Assembly (NCBI RefSeq): GCF_019880555.1
Contig: NZ_JAINVU010000004.1
Coordinates: forward strand, 62,001-126,000
DNA from: Hephaestia mangrovi
GTDB taxonomy: Bacteria > Pseudomonadota > Alphaproteobacteria > Sphingomonadales > Sphingomonadaceae
DNA length: 64,000 nt
Reading direction: 5' to 3'
Part shown: positions 33,179 to 42,743 of the stretch, one piece after another
How the letters are laid out: every line of letters begins with the position of its first letter
How positions within the stretch are numbered: the first letter of the stretch is position 1
Translations under genes and position numbers: made by a program
Notes under the pieces: generated by a model
Told to the model about the DNA's origin: nothing
Database searches by the model: none
What the model saw: only the letters and a program-made list of their open reading frames with translations

Positions 33179-34477
33179 ATGAGCTTTCCCTGGGCACAGC
33201 AATACCAGCCGAAGCACCCGCTCATGCGCTGGATCGACGAGAAGCTGCCGTTGCCGCGGCTCGTCTACAATTCGGTCGGCGGCGGCTATCCGGTGCCGCG
33301 CAACCTCAATTACTGGTGGAATTTCGGCGTCCTCGCCGGTGCCGCGCTGGCGATCCAGATCATCACCGGGGTCGTGTTGGCGATGCACTATGCCGCCAAT
33401 GCCGGCGTCGCGTTCGATTCGGTCGAGCATATCATGCGCGACGTCAACGCCGGCTGGTTCCTGCGCTATGCGCACGCGACCGGCGCCAGCATGTTCTTCA
33501 TCGTCGTCTACATCCACATCTTCCGCGGCCTCTATTACGGCTCGTACAAGGCCCCGCGGGAGATGGTGTGGCTGCTCGGCGTCGTCATCTTCCTGCTGAT
33601 GATGGCCACCGCCTTCATGGGCTACGTGTTGCCCTGGGGGCAGATGAGCTTCTGGGGCGCTCAGGTCATCACCGGCTTCTTCTCGGCGATTCCCGTGGTC
33701 GGCGAGAACATCCGCATCTGGCTGCTCGGCGGCTATGCGCCGGGTGACGCCTCGCTGAACCGGTTCTTCTCGCTGCACTATCTGCTGCCGTTCGTCATCG
33801 CCGCAGTCATCATCCTGCACATCTGGGCGCTGCACATTCCGGGCTCGAACAACCCGACCGGCGTCGACGTGAAGGGCGAGCAGGATACCGTGCCGTTCCA
33901 CCCCTATTACACGGCCAAGGACGGCTTCGGGCTCGGCGTGTTCCTGCTGGTGTTCGCGGTGATCCTGTTCTTCGCACCCAATTATCTCGGCCATGCCGAC
34001 AACTACATCCCGGCCAACCCGCTCTCGACGCCTGCCGAGATCGTGCCCGAATGGTATTTCTGGCCGTTCTACGCGATCCTGCGCGCGTTCACGGCGAATT
34101 TCCTGTGGATCCCGGCGAAGCTGTGGGGGGTGATGGCGATGTTCTCGTCGATCCTGCTCCTGTTCTTCCTGCCGTGGATCGACAGTTCGCCGGTCCGCTC
34201 GGCGCGCTACCGGCCGACCTACCGGATGTTCTTCTTCATCTGGCTGCTCGACATTCTGGTGCTCGGCTGGTGCGGCGGCTCGCCGGCGACGCCGGGCTAC
34301 ATCATCGTCGGCCAGTTCGCGGCGGCGTATTATTTCGCGCACTTCCTGATCATCCTGCCGATCATCTCGCGCAGCGAGCGCCCGCGCCCGCTGCCCAATT
34401 CGATCACCGAGGCGGTGCTCGCCAAGGCGCATGACCGTGCGCCGCATGGCGCGGGCGATCCGGTTCCGGCCGAATAA
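33179..34477 (+). CDS. petB: Cytochrome b of the bc1 complex
   Basis: A 432-residue integral membrane subunit with about eight helices that holds the two b hemes and both quinone sites. Visible hallmarks are the heme-ligand helices ([21 protein letters not shown] and the [20 protein letters not shown] region), the [13 protein letters not shown] segment and the Qo motif [21 protein letters not shown] (PEWY). It follows petA immediately and precedes petC. Confidence 0.97.
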   Translation: MSFPWAQQYQPKHPLMRWIDEKLPLPRLVYNSVGGGYPVPRNLNYWWNFGVLAGAALAIQIITGVVLAMHYAANAGVAFDSVEHIMRDVNAGWFLRYAHATGASMFFIVVYIHIFRGLYYGSYKAPREMVWLLGVVIFLLMMATAFMGYVLPWGQMSFWGAQVITGFFSAIPVVGENIRIWLLGGYAPGDASLNRFFSLHYLLPFVIAAVIILHIWALHIPGSNNPTGVDVKGEQDTVPFHPYYTAKDGFGLGVFLLVFAVILFFAPNYLGHADNYIPANPLSTPAEIVPEWYFWPFYAILRAFTANFLWIPAKLWGVMAMFSSILLLFFLPWIDSSPVRSARYRPTYRMFFFIWLLDILVLGWCGGSPATPGYIIVGQFAAAYYFAHFLIILPIISRSERPRPLPNSITEAVLAKAHDRAPHGAGDPVPAE

Positions 34478-34492
34478 GGGGGCAACAGACAC

Positions 34493-35335
34493 ATGGTCCG
34501 CACCATCGCCAACGCCGTCGGCGCGCTGTTCGTCCTCTCGCTGCTCGCTGCTCTTTGGGGCAGCATCAGCGGCGTGATCAGCGATCCGCCGAAGCCGACC
34601 GCCGCCGATCTCTTCCACAAGGAGCCCAAGGCGCTGCATCTCGCCTCCGACGGGCCATTCGGCAAGTTCGACCAGCAGCAGCTCCAGCGCGGCTTCCAGG
34701 TGTTCAAGGAAGTCTGCTCGAACTGCCATTCGCTCAAGCTGGTGGCGTTCCGCGATCTGAAGGGCATCGGTTACGACGATGCCCAGATCAAGGCGATCGC
34801 CGATCAATGGGCGGTCGAGCAGCCGACCACCAATCCCGATACCGGTGAGCCGGCGACGCGCAAGAACCTGCCGTCGGATCACATCCCGCCGCCGTTCGCC
34901 AACGATATCGCCGCGCGCGCTGCTAACAACAACGCGCTGCCGCCCGATCTGTCGCTGATGGCCAAGGCACGCGAGGGCGGCGCGCCGTACATCTATTCGA
35001 TCCTGACCGGCTACGAGCCGATCCCGGTCGCGCTCAAGAAGAACTTTCCCGATTCGCTGCCGCTGCCGGGGCTCCACTACAATCCCTATTTCCCCAGCCT
35101 CAACATCGCGATGGCGCAGCAGCTCACCACCGAGGGGCAGGTTCAGTATCAGGACGGCACCAGGCCGACCGTCGATCAGATGGCCGAGGACGTTTCGGCC
35201 TTCCTCGTCTGGGCCGCCGAACCGAAGCTCGAATCGCGCCATGTCGCCGGTTTCGCGACGGTGATCTTCCTGGTGATCTTCTGCTTCCTTGCCTGGGGCG
35301 CCTACCAGAACGTTTGGCGCGACCTCGAGCATTGA
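34493..35335 (+). CDS. petC: Cytochrome c1
   Basis: A 280-residue periplasmic heme protein anchored by a C-terminal helix (ATVIFLVIFCFLAWGAY), with an uncleaved or signal-like N-terminal helix. The heme c attachment site is CSNCH and the distal Met ligand is probably within the LNIAMAQQL region. It accepts electrons from the Rieske centre. The third gene of petABC, followed by a GC-rich hairpin. Confidence 0.95.
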   Translation: MVRTIANAVGALFVLSLLAALWGSISGVISDPPKPTAADLFHKEPKALHLASDGPFGKFDQQQLQRGFQVFKEVCSNCHSLKLVAFRDLKGIGYDDAQIKAIADQWAVEQPTTNPDTGEPATRKNLPSDHIPPPFANDIAARAANNNALPPDLSLMAKAREGGAPYIYSILTGYEPIPVALKKNFPDSLPLPGLHYNPYFPSLNIAMAQQLTTEGQVQYQDGTRPTVDQMAEDVSAFLVWAAEPKLESRHVAGFATVIFLVIFCFLAWGAYQNVWRDLEH

Positions 35336-35351
35336 GCCTGCCTGACAGGGC

Positions 35352-35384
35352 AAGGGGCGTCCGATCTGCTGGTCGGGCGCCCTT
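35352..35384. terminator. Possible terminator after petABC
   Basis: The arms AAGGGGCGTCCGATC and GGTCGGGCGCCCTT pair over about 13 bp with one bulge and two G-T/C-A type differences around a TGCT loop. No T-run follows, so the call is tentative. It lies between petC and the convergent small gene. Confidence 0.45.
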
Positions 35385-35389
35385 GATCT

Positions 35390-35566
35390 TCAGTCCTTCT
35401 TGCGCGCCGATAGCAGCGCACCGAACATGACAGCCGGCACCGCGAGACCGGCCACCAGGCCGATCACGCTGCCCCATATCGAGCCCGCCGTCCCGCCGAG
35501 CTGCGCGCCAAGGATGGCGCCGCCGACCAGCAGGATGAAAGGCACCAGGCATCCGACGGCGAGCAT
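35390..35566 (-). CDS. Small two-helix membrane protein
   Basis: A 58-residue protein consisting of two glycine-rich hydrophobic helices (LVPFILLVGGAILGAQLGG and GSVIGLVAGLAVPAVMFGALL) ending SARKKD. The ATG at 35566 (MLAVGCLVPF) is preferred to longer readings, which add a basic, non-conserved-looking tail. Function is unknown. Confidence 0.55.
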   Translation of the reverse strand: MLAVGCLVPFILLVGGAILGAQLGGTAGSIWGSVIGLVAGLAVPAVMFGALLSARKKD

Positions 35567-35766
35567 GAAGCGATCCTTGTCAAAGCGATTTCGTGTCGAG
35601 CGGGAAGGCGGGGGATAGGTCGTCGCCGCGCGCCGTTCCAGCACTTCCCGGCCGGAACCGACTCGAATTGCTGCACGTTTCTTTTTTGTTCGGCGGTTCA
35701 GGCTGCAGTCACTACGCCTGTGTAATAACGTCCTCATCCATTCCTCTCATCTTGGGAGATGAAATA

Positions 35767-36303
35767 ATGTTGAAGTCACGGCTCATGCTGGCCGGTCTCG
35801 TCGTCGCTGCTGGCCTCGGTGTCAGCGCCTGTGCCACCGATGGTTATTATGGTGGCGGCTATGGAGGCTACGGCGGCTATTACGGCGATTATTACGATTA
35901 CAATGGCGGCTATTGGGATGATGGCGGCCTCTATTACGATCCGTCCTATTACGGATGGTATGGCAATTATTATTATCCCGGCACCGGCGTTTATGTATAC
36001 GATCGCAACCACAACCGCCATCGCTGGAACGATGCGCAGCGCCGCTATTGGCAGAATCGCGGGCACAACTGGCGCGGCCAGCGTCCGGACAACGGCAATT
36101 GGGATCGCTTTCCGCATCACCCGGCGCCGCACGGCGGCTCAAATGGTAGCGGCCATTGGAACGGCGGCGGCCATTGGGGCGGCAGTCACGACGGAGGACA
36201 TCATTCCGGCGGGCACCGTTCGGATGGCGATTCCCGCGGTCACCGGGGCGGTGACGGCGATTCCGGCCGCCATTCGTGGGGCGGTCATCACCGCCGCCAT
36301 TGA
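35767..36303 (+). CDS. Gly/Tyr- and His-rich lipoprotein
   Basis: A 178-residue protein with a lipobox (AAGLGVSAC), then a low-complexity GYGGY/YYDY region (residues about 25-75), a middle part YDRNHNRHRWNDAQRRYW, and a His/Gly-rich tail. Such proteins resemble envelope lipoproteins annotated as 'YXWGXW repeat' or similar, with no known role. ATG 35767 follows GGGAG at a good distance; the frame is open upstream but without a signal peptide. A His-rich tail would bind metals in principle. Confidence 0.65.
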   Translation: MLKSRLMLAGLVVAAGLGVSACATDGYYGGGYGGYGGYYGDYYDYNGGYWDDGGLYYDPSYYGWYGNYYYPGTGVYVYDRNHNRHRWNDAQRRYWQNRGHNWRGQRPDNGNWDRFPHHPAPHGGSNGSGHWNGGGHWGGSHDGGHHSGGHRSDGDSRGHRGGDGDSGRHSWGGHHRRH

Positions 36304-36324
36304 TCGCCGCCGCCGCGGCTGGCC

Positions 36325-36774
36325 TCAATCGGCCGGCCGCGTCCGGATCAGCCCGATCGAAACGAAGGTCATCACCGGCTCGCCATGCTGGTTAAGCACG
36401 GTCATGCGGCTGCGGTAGCTGCCCATTTCGGGGCGGCTACGCGACGCGCGCTTGTCGATCACCTCGGTTTCGCAGGTCAGCGTGTCGCCCGGATAGACAG
36501 GCTTGAGCCAGCGCAGCTCGTCGATCCCCGGCGAGCCGAGCCCGGCCTGCCCATGCGCCTTCAGATTCTCGACCACCATCGCCATCGTCATCGCGCAGGT
36601 GTGCCAGCCGCTGGCCGACAGGCGGCCGAAATGGGTCTGCGCCGCCGCCTCGTCGGAAAGGTGGAACGGCTGCGGATCGTATCGCTCGGCAAAGGCGACC
36701 ACTTCCTCGCGCGTCACCTCGTAATGGCCGAAGCGTGCCTTCCGCCCGACCTCGATATCCTCGAAATATTGCAT
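36325..36774 (-). CDS. MaoC family dehydratase
   Basis: A 149-residue hot-dog-fold protein, probably an enoyl-CoA hydratase-type enzyme. The catalytic Asp-His pair is in AERYDPQPFHLSDEAA, followed by FGRLSASGWHTCAM and the VYPGDTLTCETEVID region. The exact CoA substrate is not visible. It begins just 4 nt after the stop of the leftward NPP-type lipoprotein gene, so the two may be co-transcribed. Confidence 0.88.
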   Translation of the reverse strand: MQYFEDIEVGRKARFGHYEVTREEVVAFAERYDPQPFHLSDEAAAQTHFGRLSASGWHTCAMTMAMVVENLKAHGQAGLGSPGIDELRWLKPVYPGDTLTCETEVIDKRASRSRPEMGSYRSRMTVLNQHGEPVMTFVSIGLIRTRPAD

Positions 36775-36778
36775 CGCG

Positions 36779-38068
36779 TTATCCAGCCTTCCGCATGACG
36801 CTGCCGAACGGCGCGTCGGTGCCGTCGATCCCGCTCTTGGGCGGTAGCCCGATCAGATCGCGCAGCAGCGGTTCGATATCGACGTTGATGAACGGGGCGA
36901 GCGTCTTGCCGGCCGCGAACGCCGGCCCGTTCGCGACGAACAGCGCCTGCATCTCGGGCGCCAGATTGTCATAGCCGTGGTTGCCGCCCGTCGAGGGTTT
37001 GTCGGGCTTGCTCGGCAACACCTGCCAATCGACGTCGGCGAGGCAGAAATAGGGCGGGATGCGGCGGTTGGTGCCGTAATGGAAGCGCGCCGGGATATCC
37101 TGCTTGCGCCAGCAGGTCGCGTGGCCGTGCTTGCCGGGGATCAGCCGCGCCACATCGGCCTCGTGCCCCGGCGTCGGTTCCAGGCTGGCATAGGGGCCGC
37201 TTTCGATCACTCGATAGTCCGCCGCCGGCGCGATCTGATCGAGCGCGACGACGCGGTCGCTGCTGATCGGCGCCATGCCATGATCGGCGACGATGACGAG
37301 ATTGGCCGGCTGGTCGAGCTGCTTTAGTCCATCGACCAGCATTCCGATCTTGCGATCGACATCGGCAACCGCCTGCGTCGTCCGCGCGTCGTCCGGCCCA
37401 TATTCATGCCCGGTGGTATCGACGGTGTCGAAATAGAGCGTGACGAACCGGGGCCGGATCGCCGCCGGCCGCCGCAGCCAGTCGAGCACCGCATTGACCC
37501 GCTGTTCGCCCGTCACTGCCTGGTTGAATTGCTGCCAGTCCTCGGGCCGGGTGCCGCCGGTGATGTCGTGCGGCCACGCGCTCGCCTCGGTGCCGCCCCA
37601 GGCGACGTTGGCGCCCGGCCAGAACATTGTCGCGGTGCGGATGCCCGCCTTCTCGGCATCGACCCAGATCGGCGCGGCGGTGTTCCACCAGAACGGGTCG
37701 TCCGTCGCCATGGTGAAGGTCTCGCCCGGCCGCTCGGGATCCTCCATCTTGTTCGCGGTGATGCCTGAATGATCGGGGTAGTCGCCGGTCACCATCGCCC
37801 AGTGATTGGGGAAGGTCTTGGACGGAAAACTCGGCTCCATCGCCGCCGAGACCCCCGTCGCGGCAAGGGCGTTGAGCCGGGGCGTGACACCGCGATCGAG
37901 ATAGTCCGCGCGAAACCCGTCGATCGAGACGAGGATCGTCACCGGCGGCTTCTGTGCGATATCGGCGGCGGTCCGTGCCGGCGGGGCGGCCGTCGTATTG
38001 CTGACCGCGCACCCGGCCAGGGCCAGGCCCGCGCAAACCGCCAGGGCGAGCGAACGGAATCGAGTCAT
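36779..38068 (-). CDS. Nucleotide pyrophosphatase/phosphodiesterase-like lipoprotein
   Basis: A 429-residue alkaline-phosphatase-superfamily protein of the NPP type. A lipoprotein signal ends in ALAGC. The first metal ligand is in SIDGFRADYLD and the catalytic Thr in EPSFPSKTFPNHWAMVTGDYPDHSGI; DTVDTTGHEYGP and VIVADHGM supply further metal ligands. It should hydrolyse phosphodiester or pyrophosphate bonds in the periplasm. ATG 38068 has GGAG 8 nt upstream; the TTG two codons earlier is unlikely. Confidence 0.9.
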   Translation of the reverse strand: MTRFRSLALAVCAGLALAGCAVSNTTAAPPARTAADIAQKPPVTILVSIDGFRADYLDRGVTPRLNALAATGVSAAMEPSFPSKTFPNHWAMVTGDYPDHSGITANKMEDPERPGETFTMATDDPFWWNTAAPIWVDAEKAGIRTATMFWPGANVAWGGTEASAWPHDITGGTRPEDWQQFNQAVTGEQRVNAVLDWLRRPAAIRPRFVTLYFDTVDTTGHEYGPDDARTTQAVADVDRKIGMLVDGLKQLDQPANLVIVADHGMAPISSDRVVALDQIAPAADYRVIESGPYASLEPTPGHEADVARLIPGKHGHATCWRKQDIPARFHYGTNRRIPPYFCLADVDWQVLPSKPDKPSTGGNHGYDNLAPEMQALFVANGPAFAAGKTLAPFINVDIEPLLRDLIGLPPKSGIDGTDAPFGSVMRKAG

Positions 38069-38123
38069 GCGCAAAGCTCCTTCGCGCGCCTGATGCCGGG
38101 CGCCGATGACGAGAGCAAGACCG

Positions 38124-39224
38124 TCAGACGTTGAAGCGGAACAGCATCACGTCGCCATCATGGACGATATAGTCCTTGCCTTCCTGGCGCAGCTTGCCCG
38201 CTTCGCGCGCCCCGCTCTCGCCGCCCAGCGCGACATAATCGTCATAAGCGATCGTCTCGGCACGGATGAAGCCGCGTTCGAAATCGGTATGGATCACGCC
38301 GGCCGCCTGGGGCGCCTTGGCGCCGGCCTCGACGGTCCAGGCGCGTGCCTCCTTCGGGCCGACGGTGAAGAAGGTCAGCAGGTGGAGCAATTTGTAGCCG
38401 GCGCGGATCACGCGGGCGAGCCCGGTTTCCTCCAGCCCCAGATCGGCGAGAAATTCCTTGCGGTCTTCGGGCTCCATCGTCGCGATCTCCGCCTCGATCG
38501 CGGCGGAAACGACCACCGCCTCGGCGCCTTCGGCCTTGGCCTTGTCGAACACGCGCGCCGAATAATCGTTGCCGTTCGCGGCATCTTCCTCGTTGACGTT
38601 GCAGACGTAGAGCACCGGCTTGGCGGTCAGCAGTTGCGCCTGGCCGAATACCCGCGCTTCTTCCTCGTCCTTCGGTTCGGTCAGCCGCGCCGGCTTGCCC
38701 TCGCGCAGCAGGTCGAGCGCCTGGCCCAGCACGCTGGCGGCGATCTTGGCTTCCTTGTCGCCCTGTGCCGCTTTCTTGGCGAAATTGGGTACGCGCTTTT
38801 CCAGGCTTTCGAGATCGGCGAGCATCAGCTCGGTTTCGACCGTCTCGGCATCGGCGATCGGATCGACCTTGTTGTCGACATGCTGGATGTCGTCATTCTC
38901 GAAACAGCGCAGCACGTGGACGATCGCGTCGACCTCGCGGATATTGCCGAGAAACTGGTTGCCGAGCCCTTCGCCCTTGCTCGCGCCGCGCACCAGCCCG
39001 GCGATGTCGACGAAGCCCAATTGCGTTTCGATCACCTTGGCCGAATGCGCGATCTCCGCGAGCTTGGTGAGTCGCGGATCGGGCACCGCGACGTTCCCGA
39101 CATTGGGTTCGATCGTGCAGAACGGATAATTGGCCGCCTGCGCCGCGGCGGTTTCGGTCAGTGCGTTGAAGAGCGTCGATTTGCCGACATTGGGCAACCC
39201 GACGATGCCGCAGCGAAAACCCAT
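38124..39224 (-). CDS. ychF: Redox-regulated ATPase YchF
   Basis: A 366-residue Obg-related P-loop protein (OLA1/YchF family) that binds ribosomes and prefers ATP to GTP. Motifs: G1 GLPNVGKSTLFN, the FCTIEPNVG switch region, DIAGLVRGASKGEGLGNQFL (G3), NVNEEDAANGND in the place of the altered G4, and the C-terminal TGS-type ubiquitin-like domain (LLTFFTVGPKEARAWTVEAGAKAPQAAG). Complete and normal length. Confidence 0.95.
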   Translation of the reverse strand: MGFRCGIVGLPNVGKSTLFNALTETAAAQAANYPFCTIEPNVGNVAVPDPRLTKLAEIAHSAKVIETQLGFVDIAGLVRGASKGEGLGNQFLGNIREVDAIVHVLRCFENDDIQHVDNKVDPIADAETVETELMLADLESLEKRVPNFAKKAAQGDKEAKIAASVLGQALDLLREGKPARLTEPKDEEEARVFGQAQLLTAKPVLYVCNVNEEDAANGNDYSARVFDKAKAEGAEAVVVSAAIEAEIATMEPEDRKEFLADLGLEETGLARVIRAGYKLLHLLTFFTVGPKEARAWTVEAGAKAPQAAGVIHTDFERGFIRAETIAYDDYVALGGESGAREAGKLRQEGKDYIVHDGDVMLFRFNV

Positions 39225-39603
39225 GAGGAAAGTGCACCTGTCTGGAGGGAGAATGGTCGTCCAGATAGGCGGAAACCGGCCGCTAGGCTAGGGTCTGACC
39301 CTAGCCGCCCCTTTCAATGTTGGATTTCATCTGGTTTATCCTTCCCGATGGACGCCAATCGCATTCCCCGCTCGCTTGCCGCCGCCGCGCCGGCGATGCG
39401 CGACCGGCGCGATCCTGGCGCGCGCCTGCCGCGAACCGGTCGCTCACCCGTCGCCTTGGTGTCGCGTCACCGGCGCGCGGATGCCGCGCGGGTGTCGCCG
39501 ATGCCGCGCTTCGTCTTTACGATACGGCGCTTCGCCGGCGCGGAAGGCGGCAAAACCCTGCCACGCTCTCCACTTTCTCCACTTCGACGATTCTCGCCAG
39601 GCC
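39225..39603. other. Gene-free gap with a near-perfect palindrome
   Basis: About 380 nt upstream of ychF and downstream of the PilZ gene, without a convincing coding frame. The only clear element is the inverted repeat listed separately. The rest is GC-rich and shows no recognisable RNA gene. Confidence 0.5.
39286..39306. repeat. 10-bp inverted repeat with 1-nt loop
   Basis: The arms GGCTAGGGTC and GACCCTAGCC are perfectly complementary around a single T. The core GGGTC(A/T)GACCC is like palindromes I recall around REP-associated elements, but no transposase is near. Confidence 0.6.
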
Positions 39604-40272
39604 CTAGGGGCGGCGGGTCAGTCTTGCCCGCAGGTCGTCCATGCCGATCGCCTCGATCACTGGCGCGGGGTCGGCCGCGTTGAGGATGCGCGCGAGGTGG
39701 TCGAGCGTCTGGGCGAGCGGATCGAGCTGCTGGAGCGCGTCGCCATGCGCGGCGATCACTGCCATGTCGTCGGCCAGTCGGTCGGACAGCGCGCGGATCA
39801 GCCGCGCCGCTGCGGCGACTTCGTCGGCGACATTGTTGATGACGACGGCCTTGCCGGGGGTTACCAGCCGATCGGCGGCCGGCGCTGCGTCGCCCGCGCG
39901 GAGCGTCGCCTGGATCGCGTCGACGCGTTGCTGGCCGACGCTCGCCGCCGCGCGCACGCTCGACGCCCATTGTTGGACGGAGATCGAGCGATCGAATCGC
40001 ACCCCGCAGCGATTGCCGTCGCGCCACGCGCAGGTTCCCGCGATCGTCAGCATGGCGCGCCGCAGCAGCAGCCGCTCGCCCGGCGCCGGGAGCCCGGCGC
40101 CCTCGATCATCGCGCCGCCCTCGGAAAGGTTGCGCACCCGCACCGGTGCTTCGCCGGCAGTGGTTTCGATCGACGCCGACAGCAGCAGGTTGGTGCGCGG
40201 TGCGCGCGGCGCGTGATCGCCGCCCTCGGCGGGCGGGCCATATGGCCGATCGGCGAACAACGCGCCGGTCAT
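39604..40272 (-). CDS. PilZ domain protein
   Basis: A 222-residue protein with an N-terminal PilZ domain: the cyclic-di-GMP motif is RAPRTNLLLSASIE (an RxxxR-like arginine pair, weaker than canonical) followed by VRNLSEGGAMIEG, which fits the (D/N)xSxxG second motif. The C-terminal half is helical with no known domain. The stop-start overlap with the glycosyltransferase upstream (ATGA) suggests co-expression, perhaps for c-di-GMP control of surface polysaccharide; that link is inferred. Confidence 0.75.
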   Translation of the reverse strand: MTGALFADRPYGPPAEGGDHAPRAPRTNLLLSASIETTAGEAPVRVRNLSEGGAMIEGAGLPAPGERLLLRRAMLTIAGTCAWRDGNRCGVRFDRSISVQQWASSVRAAASVGQQRVDAIQATLRAGDAAPAADRLVTPGKAVVINNVADEVAAAARLIRALSDRLADDMAVIAAHGDALQQLDPLAQTLDHLARILNAADPAPVIEAIGMDDLRARLTRRP

Positions 40273-41456
40273 GCCCGCCGCCGCTGCTGGGGCGCGGCAT
40301 CGACCAGCCCGGAAAGATGAGCGTGGAGCGCCGCGGCATTGGCCGGCCAGGTGAAGCCTGCCGCGGCCTTGCGCACCTCGTCGCGCGGTGGCGGGGAGCG
40401 AAGCAGGTCGTCGATCGCGGCAGCGAACGCGGCGGGCTCGCGGGCCACGATGCGGCCGGCGCCGGCGGAGGTCACCACCTCGCGCGCGCCGCCGGCGTCG
40501 GTGATGACGATCGGCGTGCCGCAGGCGAGCGCCTCGACCCAGGCGTTGGCGAGCCCTTCGGACGACGAGGCGAGCGCCATCACGTCGGCCGCCGCCAGCA
40601 GCGCCGGCAACGCATCATGTGCGATGGCGCCGAGCAACCTGACGCGCTCGGCAAGGCCTGCGGCCGCTATCCGGGCCTCCAGCGCCGCGCGCTCCGGCCC
40701 CTCGCCGGCGATCAGCAGCGTTGCCTGCGGCAGCGCCTTGATCGCGTCGATGACGATATCGTGTCCCTTGCGCGGGATCAGCGCCCCGACCGAGACAATC
40801 AGCGGTCCGGCGACGTTCAAAGACGCGTTGGCGCCATGGCCAGGGCTCGGCCGGAAGCGATCGAGATCGACCCCGGTGTGATGCACGCGGATGCGCTCGG
40901 CGGGCAGACCCAGTGCCGCCATGTCGTCTTTCATTGCCGCGGATACCGCGAGCATTCCATCAGCCATCCGCCCGGCGCGGCGGACCTGCGGCGCGGTCGG
41001 CCCGTGCCCCCAGTGGTGGATGTCGGCGCCCCGCGCCTTGATCGAAACGGGCACGCCGTAACGCGCGCCGAGCGCCACCGCCGCCGGCCCATCGGGAAAG
41101 AAGAACTCGGCGTCGATCACGTCGAACGGGAAGTCGTCGCGCAACTGGTCGAGCAGCGGCACCAGCGCCCGAAACAGGCCGGTGACGTGGAAGCGCCCGC
41201 CGGTGCCGGGTATCGTCGCGAAGCGCGGCCGGCGAACGTCGAGCCCGCGCCATGTCTCGCGCATCGGCAGCGCAGCGAGCGGCTGATAATGCCCCATCCG
41301 GGCGAGCGGCCCCGGTGGCAGCCCGATCGGCGCGATCACCTTGAGATCGATGCCCGGCCGGCCGGCGAGCTCGCACGTCTGGCGCTCGACGAAAATGCCG
41401 AAATTCGGCCGGGACGCGTCGGGGAACAGCGTCGAGAGAGTGAGCACGCGCAGCAT
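40269..41456 (-). CDS. Glycosyltransferase family 4 protein
   Basis: A 395-residue GT-B fold enzyme that transfers sugar from a nucleotide donor. The N-terminal domain opens LRVLTLSTLFPD and includes FGIFVERQTCEL. The C-terminal donor domain has GALIPRKGHDIVIDAI and the E-x7-E signature SSEGLANAWVEALACGTPIV. Sugar donor and acceptor are unknown, though cell-surface polysaccharide or glycolipid synthesis is usual. It overlaps the downstream PilZ gene. Confidence 0.9.
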   Translation of the reverse strand: MLRVLTLSTLFPDASRPNFGIFVERQTCELAGRPGIDLKVIAPIGLPPGPLARMGHYQPLAALPMRETWRGLDVRRPRFATIPGTGGRFHVTGLFRALVPLLDQLRDDFPFDVIDAEFFFPDGPAAVALGARYGVPVSIKARGADIHHWGHGPTAPQVRRAGRMADGMLAVSAAMKDDMAALGLPAERIRVHHTGVDLDRFRPSPGHGANASLNVAGPLIVSVGALIPRKGHDIVIDAIKALPQATLLIAGEGPERAALEARIAAAGLAERVRLLGAIAHDALPALLAAADVMALASSSEGLANAWVEALACGTPIVITDAGGAREVVTSAGAGRIVAREPAAFAAAIDDLLRSPPPRDEVRKAAAGFTWPANAAALHAHLSGLVDAAPQQRRRA

Positions 41457-41520
41457 CGCACCATCACGCTAGGCGCGGAGGGTTAAGAGGTGTTTAGGAA
41501 AAGCACCTTTTTATCGCGTT

Positions 41521-42165
41521 TCAGCTATTCCCCGCGCGGATCGCGGCGCCGGCGATGAAGGGGGCGCCGGCAACGAGCACCAGGCTTACCGCCGCAAGCA
41601 GCTTGAGCGCCGCCGGCCCGCCCGCCAGCGAGCCCGCGCCGAAGATCAGCAGCGGCACCGCGAGCGGCAGCATCACCAGCCCGGCAAGCGCGCTTGCCCC
41701 GCGCAGTCCGGCGACGAGCGCCGACGTCGCCACCGCCAGCGCGGCGAGCCCCGGCGTCCCGATCAGCAGGCCGAGCTCGACCATGCCGAGCGTTTCGGCC
41801 GGCAGGTCGAGCAACCCGGCCGCGATCACCGCCGCCAGCATCAGCGGCGGCGCGAAGGCGAGCCAATGCGCCGCGATCTTGGCCGCCGCCACCGCCGCCA
41901 TGCTGGCGCCACGCACCGCAAACTGGTCGAGCACGCCTGCTTCCAGATCGGGCGCGACGAGCCGTTCGACCGGCAGCAACGCCGCGAGCAGCGCCGCCGC
42001 CCAGATCACCCCGCCGCCGATCCGCGCCAGCAGCGCCGCGTCGGGCCCGATTGCGAACGGAAACAGGATCGTCGCCAGCAGGAAGAAGGCGACCGGCAGC
42101 GCCGCGCCGCCGCCCGCCCAGGCGCGCCGCAGATCGCGCCAGACCAGCGCGGCAAGCCCGCTCAC
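41521..42165 (-). CDS. ccmB: Heme exporter membrane subunit CcmB
   Basis: A 214-residue inner-membrane protein with about six helices, the channel partner of CcmA in the cytochrome c maturation system I. Typical features are the opening WRDLRRAW and FFLLATILFPFAIGPDAALLARIGGGVIW. A GTG start overlaps the ccmA stop (GTGA). The remaining ccm genes are not in this window. It fits with the periplasmic c-type cytochrome made from petC. Confidence 0.9.
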   Translation of the reverse strand: MSGLAALVWRDLRRAWAGGGAALPVAFFLLATILFPFAIGPDAALLARIGGGVIWAAALLAALLPVERLVAPDLEAGVLDQFAVRGASMAAVAAAKIAAHWLAFAPPLMLAAVIAAGLLDLPAETLGMVELGLLIGTPGLAALAVATSALVAGLRGASALAGLVMLPLAVPLLIFGAGSLAGGPAALKLLAAVSLVLVAGAPFIAGAAIRAGNS

Positions 42166-42743
42166 GCCGCATCTCCCAGCGCGATCGGCACGGCGCCGGG
42201 CAGATGCACCGGCAGGTGCGTCGCCACCAGCGCGATGCCGCCCTGCTTACGATGATCGGCGATCAGCGCCTCGAGCGTGCCGACGGCAACCGCGTCGAGC
42301 CCGTTGGCCGGCTCGTCGAGCAGCCACAGTTGCGCGCCGCTCGCCACCACCCGAGCCATCGCCGCGCGTCGCCTTTGCCCGGTCGAGAGCATCCGCACCG
42401 GCACGTCGGCAAGATGGTCGAGCCGCAGAACGGCGAGGGCCGGGCCAACCGAGCCCCGCCGCTCGTCGAGCGCCGCCCAGAAGCCCAGCGCACGGGCCAA
42501 CGGCAGTTCGGGATCGAGCGCGTGCGCCTCGGCGAGCAGCGCGATGTCGCCGGCACGCGACACCCGCCCGGCGAATGGCGCGAGCAGGGTCGCGGCAATC
42601 CGCACCAGGCTCGATTTTCCTGCGCCGTTCGGTCCCGTTACCAGCGCCGCGTCGCCCGGGCCGAGCGCGAAGCTCAGCGCCTCGAACAGCGTTCGCCCGC
42701 CGCGCACGCCGGTCACGCCGTCGAAAGCCAGCCGCGTGCTCAC
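42162..42743 (-). CDS. ccmA: Heme exporter ATP-binding protein CcmA
   Basis: A 193-residue ABC ATPase that powers release of heme-loaded CcmE in cytochrome c maturation. Walker A GPNGAGKSSLVR, signature MLSTGQRRRAAMAR (the Q/R-rich form usual for CcmA), Walker B LWLLDEPANGLD and the switch His in VATHLPVHLP. The GTG at 42743 overlaps the upstream metallopeptidase stop; the longer frame upstream is a shadow of that gene. Confidence 0.92.
   Translation of the reverse strand: MSTRLAFDGVTGVRGGRTLFEALSFALGPGDAALVTGPNGAGKSSLVRIAATLLAPFAGRVSRAGDIALLAEAHALDPELPLARALGFWAALDERRGSVGPALAVLRLDHLADVPVRMLSTGQRRRAAMARVVASGAQLWLLDEPANGLDAVAVGTLEALIADHRKQGGIALVATHLPVHLPGAVPIALGDAA

Noticed and set aside
33161..35353. 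730-codon reverse-strand frame opposite petB-petC
   Set aside because: Arg/Asp-rich antisense shadow of clear bc1 genes.
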